A DNA stretch of 64,000 bases from Ehretia macrophylla (taxonomy: Eukaryota > Streptophyta > Magnoliopsida > Boraginales > Ehretiaceae). Shown piece after piece: positions 12,813 through 22,795 of the stretch. The DNA is taken from positions 7,767,660-7,831,659 of the forward strand of contig CM075780.1 of assembly GCA_037974665.1 (NCBI GenBank), in the 5' to 3' direction. The notes under the pieces were generated by a model, which was not told where the DNA came from, ran no database searches, and saw only the letters and a program-made list of their open reading frames with translations. The translations under genes were made by a program, and so were the position numbers. Within the stretch, counting starts at the first letter, position 1. Each line of letters begins with the position of its first letter.

Positions 12813-13368
12813 TTTTCAATTTTTTTTGCCCTGGTTAGGGTTGCCAAGATACTTTATCCACCGAATCTCTATTACTGAATCCCACAGAACATTGGGCAAG
12901 ACAACTTCGCTTCACGTAGAGGCTGGGCCCGCAAACCGAGGGCGTAGGGTTTGTGACTAGCTCTCCGTCGCTCCGGTGCCCATAACTTTTGATCCGTAAT
13001 GAGTTACGCGGCGCACAGCATACCGTTGCGAAGATCTCTGAGAGCTCTACGACGGGGGCAGCCAACTTGCTCGCTTTGCCCTTTTTGGAGACCAAAATCG
13101 AACGTTTTCATCAGTTTCAAGCCACTTTTCTACTTTTGCTCGGTTTTTTCATCCTGGATCGTACGTCATGAACTGTTAAAAGGACGACAACCTGACTCGC
13201 GGGACTTCAGAGGGCCCTACAACATGTCGATATAACCACTTGCGAGGATGCTGCGTTGTTGAAGCGGGTGGGTTGTCGTTAAGCCCATTGGGCCTTTTGA
13301 ATGGGCCATCTCTCTAGGCCGGGACTGTGAACAGTTAACACATAAAAGAATTGTGCCCTCAACATGAC

Positions 13369-13488
13369 AGGTGCGATCATACCAGCACTAATGCACCGGA
13401 TCCCATCAGAACTCCGAAGTTAAGCGTGCTTGGGCGAGAGTAGTACTAGGATGGGTCACCCCCTGGGAAGTCCTCGTGTTGCACCCCC
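13369..13488 (+). rRNA. 5S rRNA: 5S rRNA, unit 20
   Basis: Two changes, G1A and G89C; TATA-like box ATAAAAG, shared with unit 21. Confidence 0.95.
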
Positions 13489-14045
13489 TTTTCAAATTTT
13501 TTTGCCCTGGTTAGTGTTGCCAAGATACTTTATCCACCAAATCTCTATTACTGAATCCCACGGAACTTTGGGCAAGATAACTTCGCTTCATGTAGAGGCT
13601 GGGCCCGCAAACCGAGGGCGTAGGGTTTGTGACCAGGTCTCCGTCGCTCCGGTGCTTATAACTTTTGATCCGTAAGGAGTTACGCGGCGCACAGCATACC
13701 GTTGCAAAGCTCTCTGAGAGCTCTACGATGGAGGCAGCCAGCTTGCTCGCTGTGCCCATTTTTGGAGCCCAAAATCGGATGTTTTCATCAGTTTTAGGCC
13801 ACTTTTCTTCTTTTGCTCTGTTTTTTCATCCCGGATCGTACGTCATGAACTGTTAAAAGGACGACAACCTGACTCGCGGGACATCAGAGGGCCCTACAAC
13901 GTGTCGATATAACCTCTTCCGAGGATACTGCGTTGTTGAAGCGGATGGGTTGTCGTTAAGCCCATTAGGCCTTTTCAATGGGCTAGCTCTCTAGGCTGGG
14001 ACTGTGAACAGTTAACACATAAAAGAATTGTGCCCTCAACATGAC

Positions 14046-14165
14046 AGGTGCGATCATACCAGCACTAATGCACCGGATCCCATCAGAACTCCGAAGTTAA
14101 TCGTGCTTGGGCGTGAGTAATACCAGGATGGGTGACGCTCTGGGAAGTCCTCGTGTTGCACCCCC
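14046..14165 (+). rRNA. 5S rRNA: 5S rRNA, unit 21
   Basis: Changes: G1A, G56T, A69T, G75A, T79C, C92G, C94T. G56T, G75A and C92G are shared with unit 29, eight units away. Confidence 0.91.
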
Positions 14166-14722
14166 TTTTCAATTTTTTTTGCCCTGGTTAGGGTTGCCAA
14201 GTTACTTTATCTACCAAATCTCTATTACAGAATCCCACTGAACATTGGGCATGACAACTTTGCTTCATGTAGAGGTTGGGCCGACAAACAGAGGGCGTAG
14301 GGTTTGTGACAAGGTCTCCGTCGCTCCGGTGCCCATAACTTCTGATCCGTAAGGAGTTACGTGGCGCACAGCATACCGTTGCAAAGCTCTCTGAGAGCTC
14401 TACGACGGGGGCTGCCAGTATGCTCACTGTGGCCATTTTTGGAGCCCAAAATTGAATGTTTTCATCAGTTTCAGGCCACGTTTCTTCTTTTGCTCTGTTT
14501 TTCTATCCCAGATCGTACGTCGTGAACAGTTAAAAGGACGACATCCTGGCTCGCGGGACATCAGAGGGCCCTACCACGTGTCGATATCACGTCTTGCGAG
14601 GATGCTGCGTTGTTGAAGTGGATGGGTTGTCGTAAAGCCCATTGGGCCTTTTGAATGGGCCATCTCTCTAGGCTGGGACTGTGAACTGTTAACACAATAA
14701 GGATTTGTTCCCTCAACATGAC

Positions 14723-14842
14723 GGGGGCGATCATACCAGCACTAATGCACCGTATCCCATCATAACTCCGAAGTTAAGCGTGCTTGGGCGAGAGTAGTAC
14801 TAGGATGGGTGACCCCCGTGGAAGTCCTCGTGTTCCACCTCC
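14723..14842 (+). rRNA. 5S rRNA: 5S rRNA, unit 22
   Basis: Changes: T4G, G31T, G41T, T96G, G97T, G113C, C118T. T4G and G113C break helix I pairs. The TATA region reads AATAAGG. Confidence 0.9.
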
Positions 14843-15399
14843 TTTTTATTTTTTTTTGTCCTGGTCAGGGTTGCCAAGATACTTTATCCACCAAATCTCT
14901 ATTTTTGAATCCCACGGAATATTGGGCAAGACAACTTCGCTTCACGTAGAGACTGGGCTCGCAAACCGAGGGCGTAGGGTTTGTGACAAGGTCACCGTCG
15001 CTCCGATGCCCATAACTTTTGATCCGTAAGGAGTTACGCGGCGTACAGCATACCGTTGCAAAGCTCTTTGAGAGCTCTACGACGGGGGCAGCCAGCTTGC
15101 TCACTGTGCCCGTTTTTGGAGCCCAAAATCGAAAGTTTTCATCAATTTCAAGCCACTTTTCTTCTTTTGCTCTATTTTTCCATTCCGGATCGTACGTCGT
15201 GAACTGTTAAAAGGATGACAACCTGACTCGTGGGACATCAGAGGACCCTACAACGTGTCGATATCACGTCTTCCAAGCATGCTGCATTGTTAAAGCGGAT
15301 GGGCTGTCGTTAAGCCAATTGGGCCTTTTGAATGGGCCATCTCTCTAGGCTGGGACTGTGAACCGTTAACACATAAAGGAATTGTGCCCTCAACATGAC

Positions 15400-15519
15400 G
15401 GGTGCGATCATACCAGCACTAATGCACCGGATCCCATCAGAACCCGGAATTTAAGCGTGCTTGGGCGAGAGTGGTACTAGGAAGGGTGACCCCCTGGGAA
15501 GTCCTCGTGTTGCACCCCC
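15400..15519 (+). rRNA. 5S rRNA: 5S rRNA, unit 23
   Basis: Changes: T45C, C47G, G51T, A74G, T84A. TATA-like box ATAAAGG. Confidence 0.93.
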
Positions 15520-16047
15520 TTTTCAATTTTTTTTGCCCTGGTTATGGTTGCCAAGATACTTTATCCACCAAATCTCTATTACTGAATCCCACGGAACATT
15601 GGGCATGACAACTTCGCTTCACGTAGAGACTGGGCTCGTAAACCGAGGGCGTAGGATTTGTGACCAGGTCACCGTCGTTGCGGTGCCCATAACTTTTGAT
15701 CCGTAAGGAGTTACGCGGCGCACAGCCTACCGTTGCAAAGCTCACTGAGAGCTCTACGACGGGGGCAGCCAGCATTCTCGTTGTGCCCTTTTTGGAGTCC
15801 AAAATCGAACGGTTTCATCAGTTTTAGGCCATCTTTCATCTTTTGCTCTGTTCTTTCGTCCCGGATCGTACGTCTTGAACGGTTAAAGGGACGACAACCT
15901 GACTCGCGGGACATCAGAGGGCCCTACAACGTGTCGATATCACGTCTTGCAAACATGCTGCGTTGTTGCAGCGGATGGGTTGTCGTTAAGCCCATTGGGC
16001 CTTTTGAATAGGCCATCTCTCTAGGCTGGGACTGTGAACAGTTAACA

Positions 16048-16055
16048 CATAAAGG
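16048..16055 (+). promoter_or_regulatory. TATA-like box of a 5S gene (example, unit 24)
   Basis: CATAAAGG at -28 to -21 of the 5S start, the place where plant 5S genes carry a TATA-like element needed for RNA polymerase III start selection. C occupies -1, as in most units. The same position is filled in every unit, mostly by ATAAAGG or ATATAGG. Confidence 0.8.
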
Positions 16056-16075
16056 AATTGTGCCCTCAACATGAC

Positions 16076-16195
16076 GGGTGCGATCATACCAGCACTAATG
16101 CACCGGATCCCATCAGAACTTCGAAGTTAAGCGTGCTTGGGCGAGAGTAGTACTAGGATGGGTGACCACCTGGGAAGTTCTCGTGTTATACCCCC
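16076..16195 (+). rRNA. 5S rRNA: 5S rRNA, unit 24
   Basis: Changes: C46T, C93A, C104T, G113A, C114T; the last two affect the 3' arm of helix I. Its flanks are used here as the example for the terminator and spacer. Confidence 0.93.
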
Positions 16196-16210
16196 TTTTC
16201 AATTTTTTTT
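16196..16210 (+). terminator. RNA polymerase III terminator (example, unit 24)
   Basis: TTTT directly after the gene, then CAA and a run of eight T. The arrangement repeats behind nearly all copies and fits pol III termination with a back-up site. Confidence 0.85.
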
Positions 16211-16414
16211 GCCCTGGTTAGGGTTGCCAAGATACTTTATCCACCAAATCTCTATTACTGAATCCCACGGAACATTGGGCAAGACAACTTCGCTTCACGT
16301 AGAGGCTGGACCAGCAAACCGAGGGCGTAGGGTTTGTGACCAGGTCATCGTCGCTCTGGTGCCCATAACTTTTGATCCATAAGGAGTTACGCGGCGCACA
16401 ACATACCGTTGCAA

Positions 16415-16429
16415 AGCTCTCTGAGAGCT
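16415..16429. repeat. 15-bp spacer palindrome (example)
   Basis: AGCTCTCTGAGAGCT, a perfect 7-bp inverted repeat around one base, about 220 bp after the gene. It is present with small changes in most units. Confidence 0.7.
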
Positions 16430-16665
16430 CTACGACGGGGGTAGCCAAGTTGCTACTGTGCCCTTTTTTGGAGCCAAAAATCGAACGTTTTCATCAGTTT
16501 CAGGCCACTTTTCTTCTTTTGCTTTGTTTTTCCATCCCGGATCGTACGTCGTGAACTGTTAAAAGGACGACAACCTGACTCGAGGGACATCAGAGGGCCC
16601 TACAACGTGTTGATATCACGTCTTTCGAGGATGCTGCATTGTTGAAGCAGATGGGTTGTCGTTAA

Positions 16666-16689
16666 GCCCATTGGGCCTTTTGAATGGGC
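16666..16689. promoter_or_regulatory. Spacer inverted repeat with two TGGGCC boxes (example)
   Basis: GCCCATT and AATGGGC face each other across a 10-base loop. The segment contains TGGGCC at about -80 and -67 of the next 5S gene (16752). TGGGCC is the plant site II core seen in promoters of ribosome-related genes; a role here is inference. Confidence 0.5.
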
Positions 16690-16751
16690 CATCTCTATAG
16701 GCTGGGACTGTGAACAGTTAACACATAAAGGAATTGTGCCCTCAACATCAC

Positions 16752-16871
16752 GGGTGCGATCATACCAGCACTAATGAACCGAAACCCATCAGAACTCTAA
16801 ACTTAAGCGTGCTTGGACGAGAGTAGTACTAGGATGGGTGACCCCCTGGGAAGTTCTCGTGTTGCACCCCC
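16752..16871 (+). rRNA. 5S rRNA: 5S rRNA, unit 25
   Basis: Changes: C26A, G31A, T33A, C47T, G48A, G51C, G66A, C104T. TATA-like box ATAAAGG. Confidence 0.9.
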
Positions 16872-17427
16872 TTTTCAATTTTTTTTGCCCTGGTTAGGGT
16901 TGCCAAAATACTTTATCCTCCAAATCTCTATTACTGAATCCCACTAAACATTTGGCAAGACAACTTCATTTCACGTAGAGGTTGGGCCCGCAAACCGAGG
17001 GCGTAGGGTTTGTGACCAGGTCTCCGTCGCTCCGGTGACCAAAACTTTTGATCCGTAAGGAGTTATGCGGCGCACAGCATACCGTTGCAAAGCTCTCTGA
17101 GTGCTCTACAACGAAGGCAGCCAGCATGCTCGCTGTGCCCTTTTTGGAGCCCAATACTGAACGTTTTCATCAGTTTCAGGCCACTTTTCATCTTTTGCTC
17201 TGTTTTTCCGTCCCGGATAGCACGTCCTGAACAGTTAAAAGGACGACAACCTGACTCGCGGGACATCAGAGGGTCCTACAACGTGTCGATATCACGTCTT
17301 GCAAGCATGCTGCGTTGTTGAAGCGGATGGGATGTCGTTAAGCCCATTGTGCCTTTTGAATGGGCCATCTCTCTAGGCTGGGACTGTGAACCGTTAACAC
17401 ATAAAGGAATTGTGCCCTCAACATGAC

Positions 17428-17547
17428 GGGTGCGATCATACCAGTACTAATGCACCGGATCCCATCAGAACTCGGAAGTTAAGCGTGCTTGGGCGAGAGT
17501 AGTACTAGGATGGGTGACCCCCTTGGAAGTCCTCGTGTTGCACCCCC
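17428..17547 (+). rRNA. 5S rRNA: 5S rRNA, unit 26
   Basis: Changes: C18T, C47G, G97T. TATA-like box ATAAAGG. Confidence 0.94.
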
Positions 17548-18103
17548 TTTTCAATTTCTTTTGCCCTGGTTAGGGTTGCCAAGATACTTTATCCACGAAA
17601 TCTCTATTACTGAATCCCACAGAACAATGGGCAAGACAACTTCACTTCATGTAGAGGCTGGGCCCGCAAACCGAGGGCGTATGGTTTGTGACCAGGTCTC
17701 CGTCGCTCCGGTGGCCATAACTTTTGATCCGTAAGGAGTTACGCGGCGCACAGCATACCGTTGCAAAGCTCTCTGAGAGCTCTACAACAGAGGCAGCCAA
17801 CAAGTTTGCTGTGCCCTTTTTGGAGCCCAAAATCGAACATTTTCATCAGTTTCAGGCCACTTTTCTTCTTTTGCTCTGTTTTTTCGTCCCGGATCGTACG
17901 TCGTGAACAATTAAAAGGACGACAACCTGACTCGTGGGACATCAGAGGGCCCTACAACTTGTCGATATCACGTCTTGCGAAGATGCTGTGATGTTGAAGT
18001 GGATGGGTTGCCGTTAAGCCCATTGGGCCTTTTAAATGGGCAATCTCTCTAGGCTGGGACTGTGAACCGTTAACACATATAGGAATTGTGCCCTCAACAT
18101 GAC

Positions 18104-18223
18104 GGTTGCGATCATACCAGCACTAAAGCGCCGTATCCCATCAGAACTCCCAAGTTAAGTGTGCTTGGGCGAGAGTAGTACTAGGATGGGTGACCCCCTG
18201 GGAAGTCCTCGTGTTGCACCTCC
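18104..18223 (+). rRNA. 5S rRNA: 5S rRNA, unit 27, divergent subtype
   Basis: Changes: G3T, T24A, A27G, G31T, G48C, C57T, C118T; related to units 10, 13 and 18 but lacking C39T and T103A. TATA-like box ATATAGG. Confidence 0.91.
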
Positions 18224-18779
18224 TTTTCAATTTTTTTTGCCCTGGTTAGGGTTGCCAAGATAATTTATCCACCAAATCTCTATTACTGAATCCCATGGAA
18301 CATTGGGCAAGACAACTTCGCTTCACATAGAGGCTAGGCCCGCAAACCGAGGGCGTAGGGTTTGTGACCAGGTCTCCGTCGCTCCGGTGCCCATAACTTT
18401 TGATCCGTAAGGAGTTACGCGGCGCACAGCATACCGTTGCAAAACTCTCTGAGAGCTCTACGACGGGGGTAGCCAGCTTTGTCGTTGTGCCCGTTTTTGG
18501 AGCACAAAATCGAATTTTTCATCAGTTTCAGGCCACTTTTCTTATTTTGCTCTGTTTTTTCGTCCCGGATTGTACGTCGTGAAATGTTAAAAGGACGACA
18601 ATCTAACTCGCGGGACATCAGAGGGCCTTACAACGTGTCGATATCACGTCTTGCGAGGATGCTACGTTGTTGAAGCGGATGGGTTGTCGTTAAGCACATT
18701 GGGCCTTTTGAATGGGCCATCTCTCTAAGCTGGGACTGTGAACAGTTAACACATAAAGGAATTGTGCCCTCAACATGAC

Positions 18780-18899
18780 GGGTGCGATCATACCAGCACT
18801 AATGCACCGGATCCCATCAGAACTCCGAAGTTAAGCGTGCTTGGGCGAGAGTAGTACTAGGATTGGTGACCCCCTGGGAAGTCCTCGTGTTGCACCCCC
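18780..18899 (+). rRNA. 5S rRNA: 5S rRNA, unit 28, best match to consensus
   Basis: 5S rRNA is the small RNA of the large ribosomal subunit, transcribed by RNA polymerase III in the nucleus. This copy departs from the consensus of the window only at G85T. It begins GGGTGCG and ends with GCACCCCC, so helix I pairs fully. The internal promoter (A box about 50-64, intermediate element 67-72, C box 80-97) is otherwise intact. It has TATA-like ATAAAGG, C at -1 and a T-run terminator. G85T lies in the C-box region and recurs in units 5, 30, 54 and 55, so it may be a tolerated variant. Confidence 0.97.
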
Positions 18900-19455
18900 T
18901 TTTCAATTTTTTTTTCCCTTGTTAGGGTTGCCAATATACTTTATCCACCAAATCTCTATTACTGAATCCCACAGAACATTGGGCAAGACAAATTCGCTTC
19001 ACGTAGAGGCTGGGCCCGCAAAACGAGGGCGTAGGGTTTGTGACCAGGTCTCCGTCGCTCCGGTGCCCATAACTTTTGATCCGTAAGGAGTTACGTGGCG
19101 CACAGCATACCGTTGCAAAGCTCTCTGAGAGCTCTACGACGAGGGCAGTCAGCTTGCTCGCTTTGCCCCTTTTTGGAGCCCAATATCGAACGTTTTCATC
19201 AATTTCAAGCCACTTTTCTTCTTTTGCTCAATTTTTTCGTCCCAGATCGTATGTCGTGAACTGTTAAAAGGATGACAACCTGACTCGCGGGACATCAGAG
19301 GGCCTACATCATGTCGATATCACGTCTTGCAAGCATGTTGCGTTGTTGAAGCGGATGGGTTGTCGTTAAGCCCATTGGGCCTTTTCAATGGGCCATTTCA
19401 CTAGGCTGGGACTGTGAACAGTTAACACATAAAGGAATTGTGCCCTCAACATGAC

Positions 19456-19575
19456 GGGTGCGATCATACCAGCACTAATGCACCGGATCCCATCAGAACT
19501 CCGAAGTTAATCGTGCTTGGGCGAGAGTAATACTAGGATGGGTGACGCCCTGGGAAGTCCTCGTGTTGCGCCCCC
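19456..19575 (+). rRNA. 5S rRNA: 5S rRNA, unit 29
   Basis: Changes: G56T, G75A, C92G, A115G. The first three match unit 21. Confidence 0.94.
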
Positions 19576-20132
19576 TTTTCAATTTTTTTTGCCCTGGTTA
19601 GGGTTGCCAAGATACTTTATCCACCAAATCTCTATTACAGAATCCCACTGAACATTGGGCATGACAACTTCGCTTCATGTAGAGGTTGGGCCGGCAAACA
19701 TAGGGCGTAGGGTTTGTGACAAGGTCTCCGTCGCTCCAGTGCCCATAACTTTTGATCCGTAAGGAGTTACGCGGCGCGCAGCATACCGTTGCAAAGCTCT
19801 CTGAACGATCTACGACGGGGGCAGCCAGCTTGCTCGCTTTGCCCATTTTTGGAGCCCAAAATTGAACGTTTTCATCAGTTTCATGCAATTTTTCTTCTTT
19901 TACTCTATTTTTCAGTCCCGAATCGTACGTCATCAACTGTTAAAAGGACAACAACCTGACTCGCAGGACATCAGAGGGCCCTACAACGTGTCGATATCAC
20001 ATCTTGTAAGCATGCTGCGTTGTTAAAGCGGATGGGTTTTCATTAAGCCCATTGGGCCTTTTGAGTGGGTCATCTCTCTAGGCTGGGACTGTGAACAGTT
20101 AACACATAAAGGAATTGTGCCCTCAACATCAC

Positions 20133-20252
20133 AGGTGCGATCATACCAGCACTAATGAACCGGATCCCATCAGAACTCCGAAGTTAAACGTGTTTGGGCG
20201 AGAGTAGTACTAGGATTAGTGACCCCCTGGGAAGTCCTCGTGTTGCACCCCC
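20133..20252 (+). rRNA. 5S rRNA: 5S rRNA, unit 30
   Basis: Changes: G1A, C26A, G56A, C61T, G85T, G86A. Its spacer shares a private variant stretch with unit 38, on the far side of the retroelement. Confidence 0.91.
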
Positions 20253-20809
20253 TTTTCAATTTTTTTTGCCCTGGTTAGGGTTGCCAAGATACTTTATCTA
20301 CCAAATCTCTATTACTGAATCCCACGGAACATTGGGCAAGACAACTTCGCTTCACGTAGAGGCTGGACCTGCAAACCGAGGGCGTAGGGTTTGTGACCAG
20401 GTCTCCGTCGCTCCGGTGCCCATAACTTTTGATCCGTAAGGAGTTACGCGGCGCACAGCATACCGTTGCAAAGCACTCTGAGAGCTCTACGACGGGGGTA
20501 GCAAGCTTGCTCACTAAACCCATTTTTGGAGGCCAAAATTGAACGTTTTCATCAATTTCGGGCCACTTTTCTTCTTTTGCTCTGTTTTTCCATCCCGGAT
20601 CGTACGTCGTGAATTATTAAAAGGATGACAACTTGACTCGCGGGACATAAGAGGGCCCTACAACGTGTCGATATCACGTCTTGCAAGCATGCTGCATTTT
20701 TAAAGCGGATGGGCTGTCGTTAAACGAATTAGGCCTCTTGAATGGGCCATCTCTCTAGGCTGGGACTGTGAACCGTTAACACATAAAGGAATTGTGCCCT
20801 CAACATCAC

Positions 20810-20929
20810 GGGTGCTATCATACCAGCACTAATGCACCGGATCCCAACAGAACTCAGAAGTTAAGCGTGCTTGGGCAAGAGTAGTACTAGGATGGGTGAC
20901 CCCCTGGGAAGTCCTCGTGTTGCACCCCC
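20810..20929 (+). rRNA. 5S rRNA: 5S rRNA, unit 31
   Basis: Changes: G7T, T38A, C47A, G68A. TATA-like box ATAAAGG. Confidence 0.93.
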
Positions 20930-21485
20930 TTTTCAATTTCTTTTGCCCTGGTTAGGGTTGGCAAGATACTTTATCCACCAAATCTCTATTACTGAATCCC
21001 ACGAAACATTGGGCATGATAACTTCGCTTCACGTAGAGACTGAGCCCGCAAACCGAGGGCGTAGGATTTGTGACCAGGTCTCCGTCGCTCCGGTGCCCAT
21101 AACTTTTGATCCATAAGGAGTTATGCGGCACACAGCATACCGTTGCAAAGCTCTCTGAGAGCTCTACGACGGGGGCAGCTAGCATCTCGCTGTGCCCATT
21201 TTTGGAGCCCAAAATCGAACATTTTCATCAGTTTCAGGACACTTTTCATCTTTTGCTATGTTTTTCCATCCCGGATCGTACGTCGTGAACAGTTAAAAGG
21301 ACGACAACCTGACTCGCGGGACATCAGAGGGCCATAGAACGTGTCGATATCACGTTTTGCAAGCATGCTTCGTTGTTGAAGCGGATGGGTTGTCGTTAAG
21401 CCCATTGGCACTTTTGAATAGGCCATCTCTCTAGGCTGAGACTGTGAACAGTTAACACATAAAGGAATTGTGCACTCAACATGAC

Positions 21486-21605
21486 GGGTGCGATCATACC
21501 TGCACTATTGCCCCGGATCCCATCAGAACTCCGAAGTTAAGCGTGCTTGGGCGAGAGTAGTACTAGGATGGGTGACCTCTTGGGAAGTCCTCGTGTTGCA
21601 CCCCC
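21486..21605 (+). rRNA. 5S rRNA: 5S rRNA, unit 32
   Basis: Changes: A16T, A23T, A27C, C93T, C95T. TATA-like box ATAAAGG. Confidence 0.92.
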
Positions 21606-22161
21606 TTTTCAATTTTTTTTGCTATGGTTAGGGTTGCCAAGATACTTTATCCACCAAATCTCTATTACTGAATCCCGCGAAACATTGGGCAAGACAACTT
21701 CGCTTCACGTAGAGGCTGGGCCCGCAAACTGAGGGCGTAGGGTTTTTGACCAGGTCTCCGTCGTTCCGGTGCCCATAACTTTTGATCCGTAAGGAGTTAC
21801 GCGGCGCACAACATACCATTGCAAAGCTCTTTGAGAGCTCTACGACGGGGGCATCCATCTTGCTGCTGTGCCCATTTTTGGAGCCCAAAATCGAATGTTT
21901 TTATCAGTTTCAAGCCACTTTTCTTCTTTTGCTCTATTTTTCCGTCCCGAATCGTACGTCGTGAACTGTTAAAAGGACGACAACCTGACTCGCGGGACAT
22001 TAGAGGGCCCTACAATGTGTTGATATCACGTCTTGCGAGGATGCTGCGTTGTTGAAGCGGATGGGTTATCGTTAAGCCCATTGGGCCTTTTGAATGGGCC
22101 ATCTCTCTAGGCTGGGACTGTGAACCGTTAACACATATAGGAATTGTGCCATCAACATGAC

Positions 22162-22281
22162 GGGTGCGATCATACCAGCACTAATGCACCGGATCCCATC
22201 AGAACTCCGAAGTTAAGCGTGCTTGGGCGAGAGTAGTACTAGGATGGGTGATCCCCTTGGAAGTCCTCGTGTTGCACCCCC
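22162..22281 (+). rRNA. 5S rRNA: 5S rRNA, unit 33
   Basis: Two changes, C91T and G97T; TATA-like box ATATAGG. Last gene before the LTR element, which enters 514 bp after its 3' end. Confidence 0.95.
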
Positions 22282-22790
22282 TTTTCAATTTTTTTTGCCC
22301 TGGTTAGGGTTGCCAAGATACTTTATCCACCAAATCTCTATTACTGAATCCCACGGAACATTGGGCAAGACAACTTCGTTTCACGTAGAGGCTGGGGCAG
22401 CAAACCGAGGGCGTAGGGTTTGTGACCAGGTCTCCGTCGATCCGGTGCCTACAACTTTTGATCCGTAAGGAGTTACGCGGCGCACAGCATACCGTTACAA
22501 AGCTCTCTGAAAGCTCTACGACGTGGGCAGCCAGCTTGCTCGCTGTGCCCATTTTTGGAGCCCAAAATCGAACGTTTTCATCAATTTCAGGCCACTTTTC
22601 ATCTTATGCTGTGTTTTTCTGTCCCGGATCGTACGTCGTGAACTGTTAAAAGGATGACTACCTGAGTCGCGGGACATCAGAGGGCCCTACAATGTGCTGA
22701 TATCACGTCTTGCAAGCATGCTGCGTTGTTAAAGCGGATGGGCTGTCGTTAAGCCAATTGGGCCTTTTGAATGGGCCATCTCTCTAGGTT

Positions 22791-22795
22791 GGGAC
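22791..22795 (+). repeat. Target site duplication GGGAC, left copy
   Basis: GGGAC directly before the 5' LTR. The same five bases follow the 3' LTR at 30968-30972. GGGACTGTGAAC is normal spacer sequence, so the duplication was made by this insertion. Confidence 0.93.

Larger units (their letters stand above)
1..22795 (+). repeat. 5S rDNA tandem array, block 1 (33 genes)
   Basis: Head-to-tail units of about 677 bp, beginning inside a spacer (1-524 is the rest of a unit whose gene lies outside) and ending where the LTR element enters. Every gap between genes is the same non-coding spacer. In order, using 16196-16751 as the example, it holds: T runs after the gene; a TTAGGGTT telomere-like motif; the CTTTATCCACC segment; a TAGGGTTT motif; the palindrome AGCTCTCTGAGAGCT; an AACTGTTAAAAGGACGAC segment; an inverted repeat GCCCATT/AATGGGC containing two TGGGCC boxes; GTTAACAC; and the TATA-like box. 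I see no other gene in any spacer. Short open frames of 60-120 codons recur here but are broken from unit to unit. Confidence 0.97.

Noticed and set aside
1-22795. CRISPR-like array because of regular repeats
   Set aside because: The period is about 677 bp and the repeated part is a 5S gene with spacers that are themselves repeats. Plant nuclear DNA.
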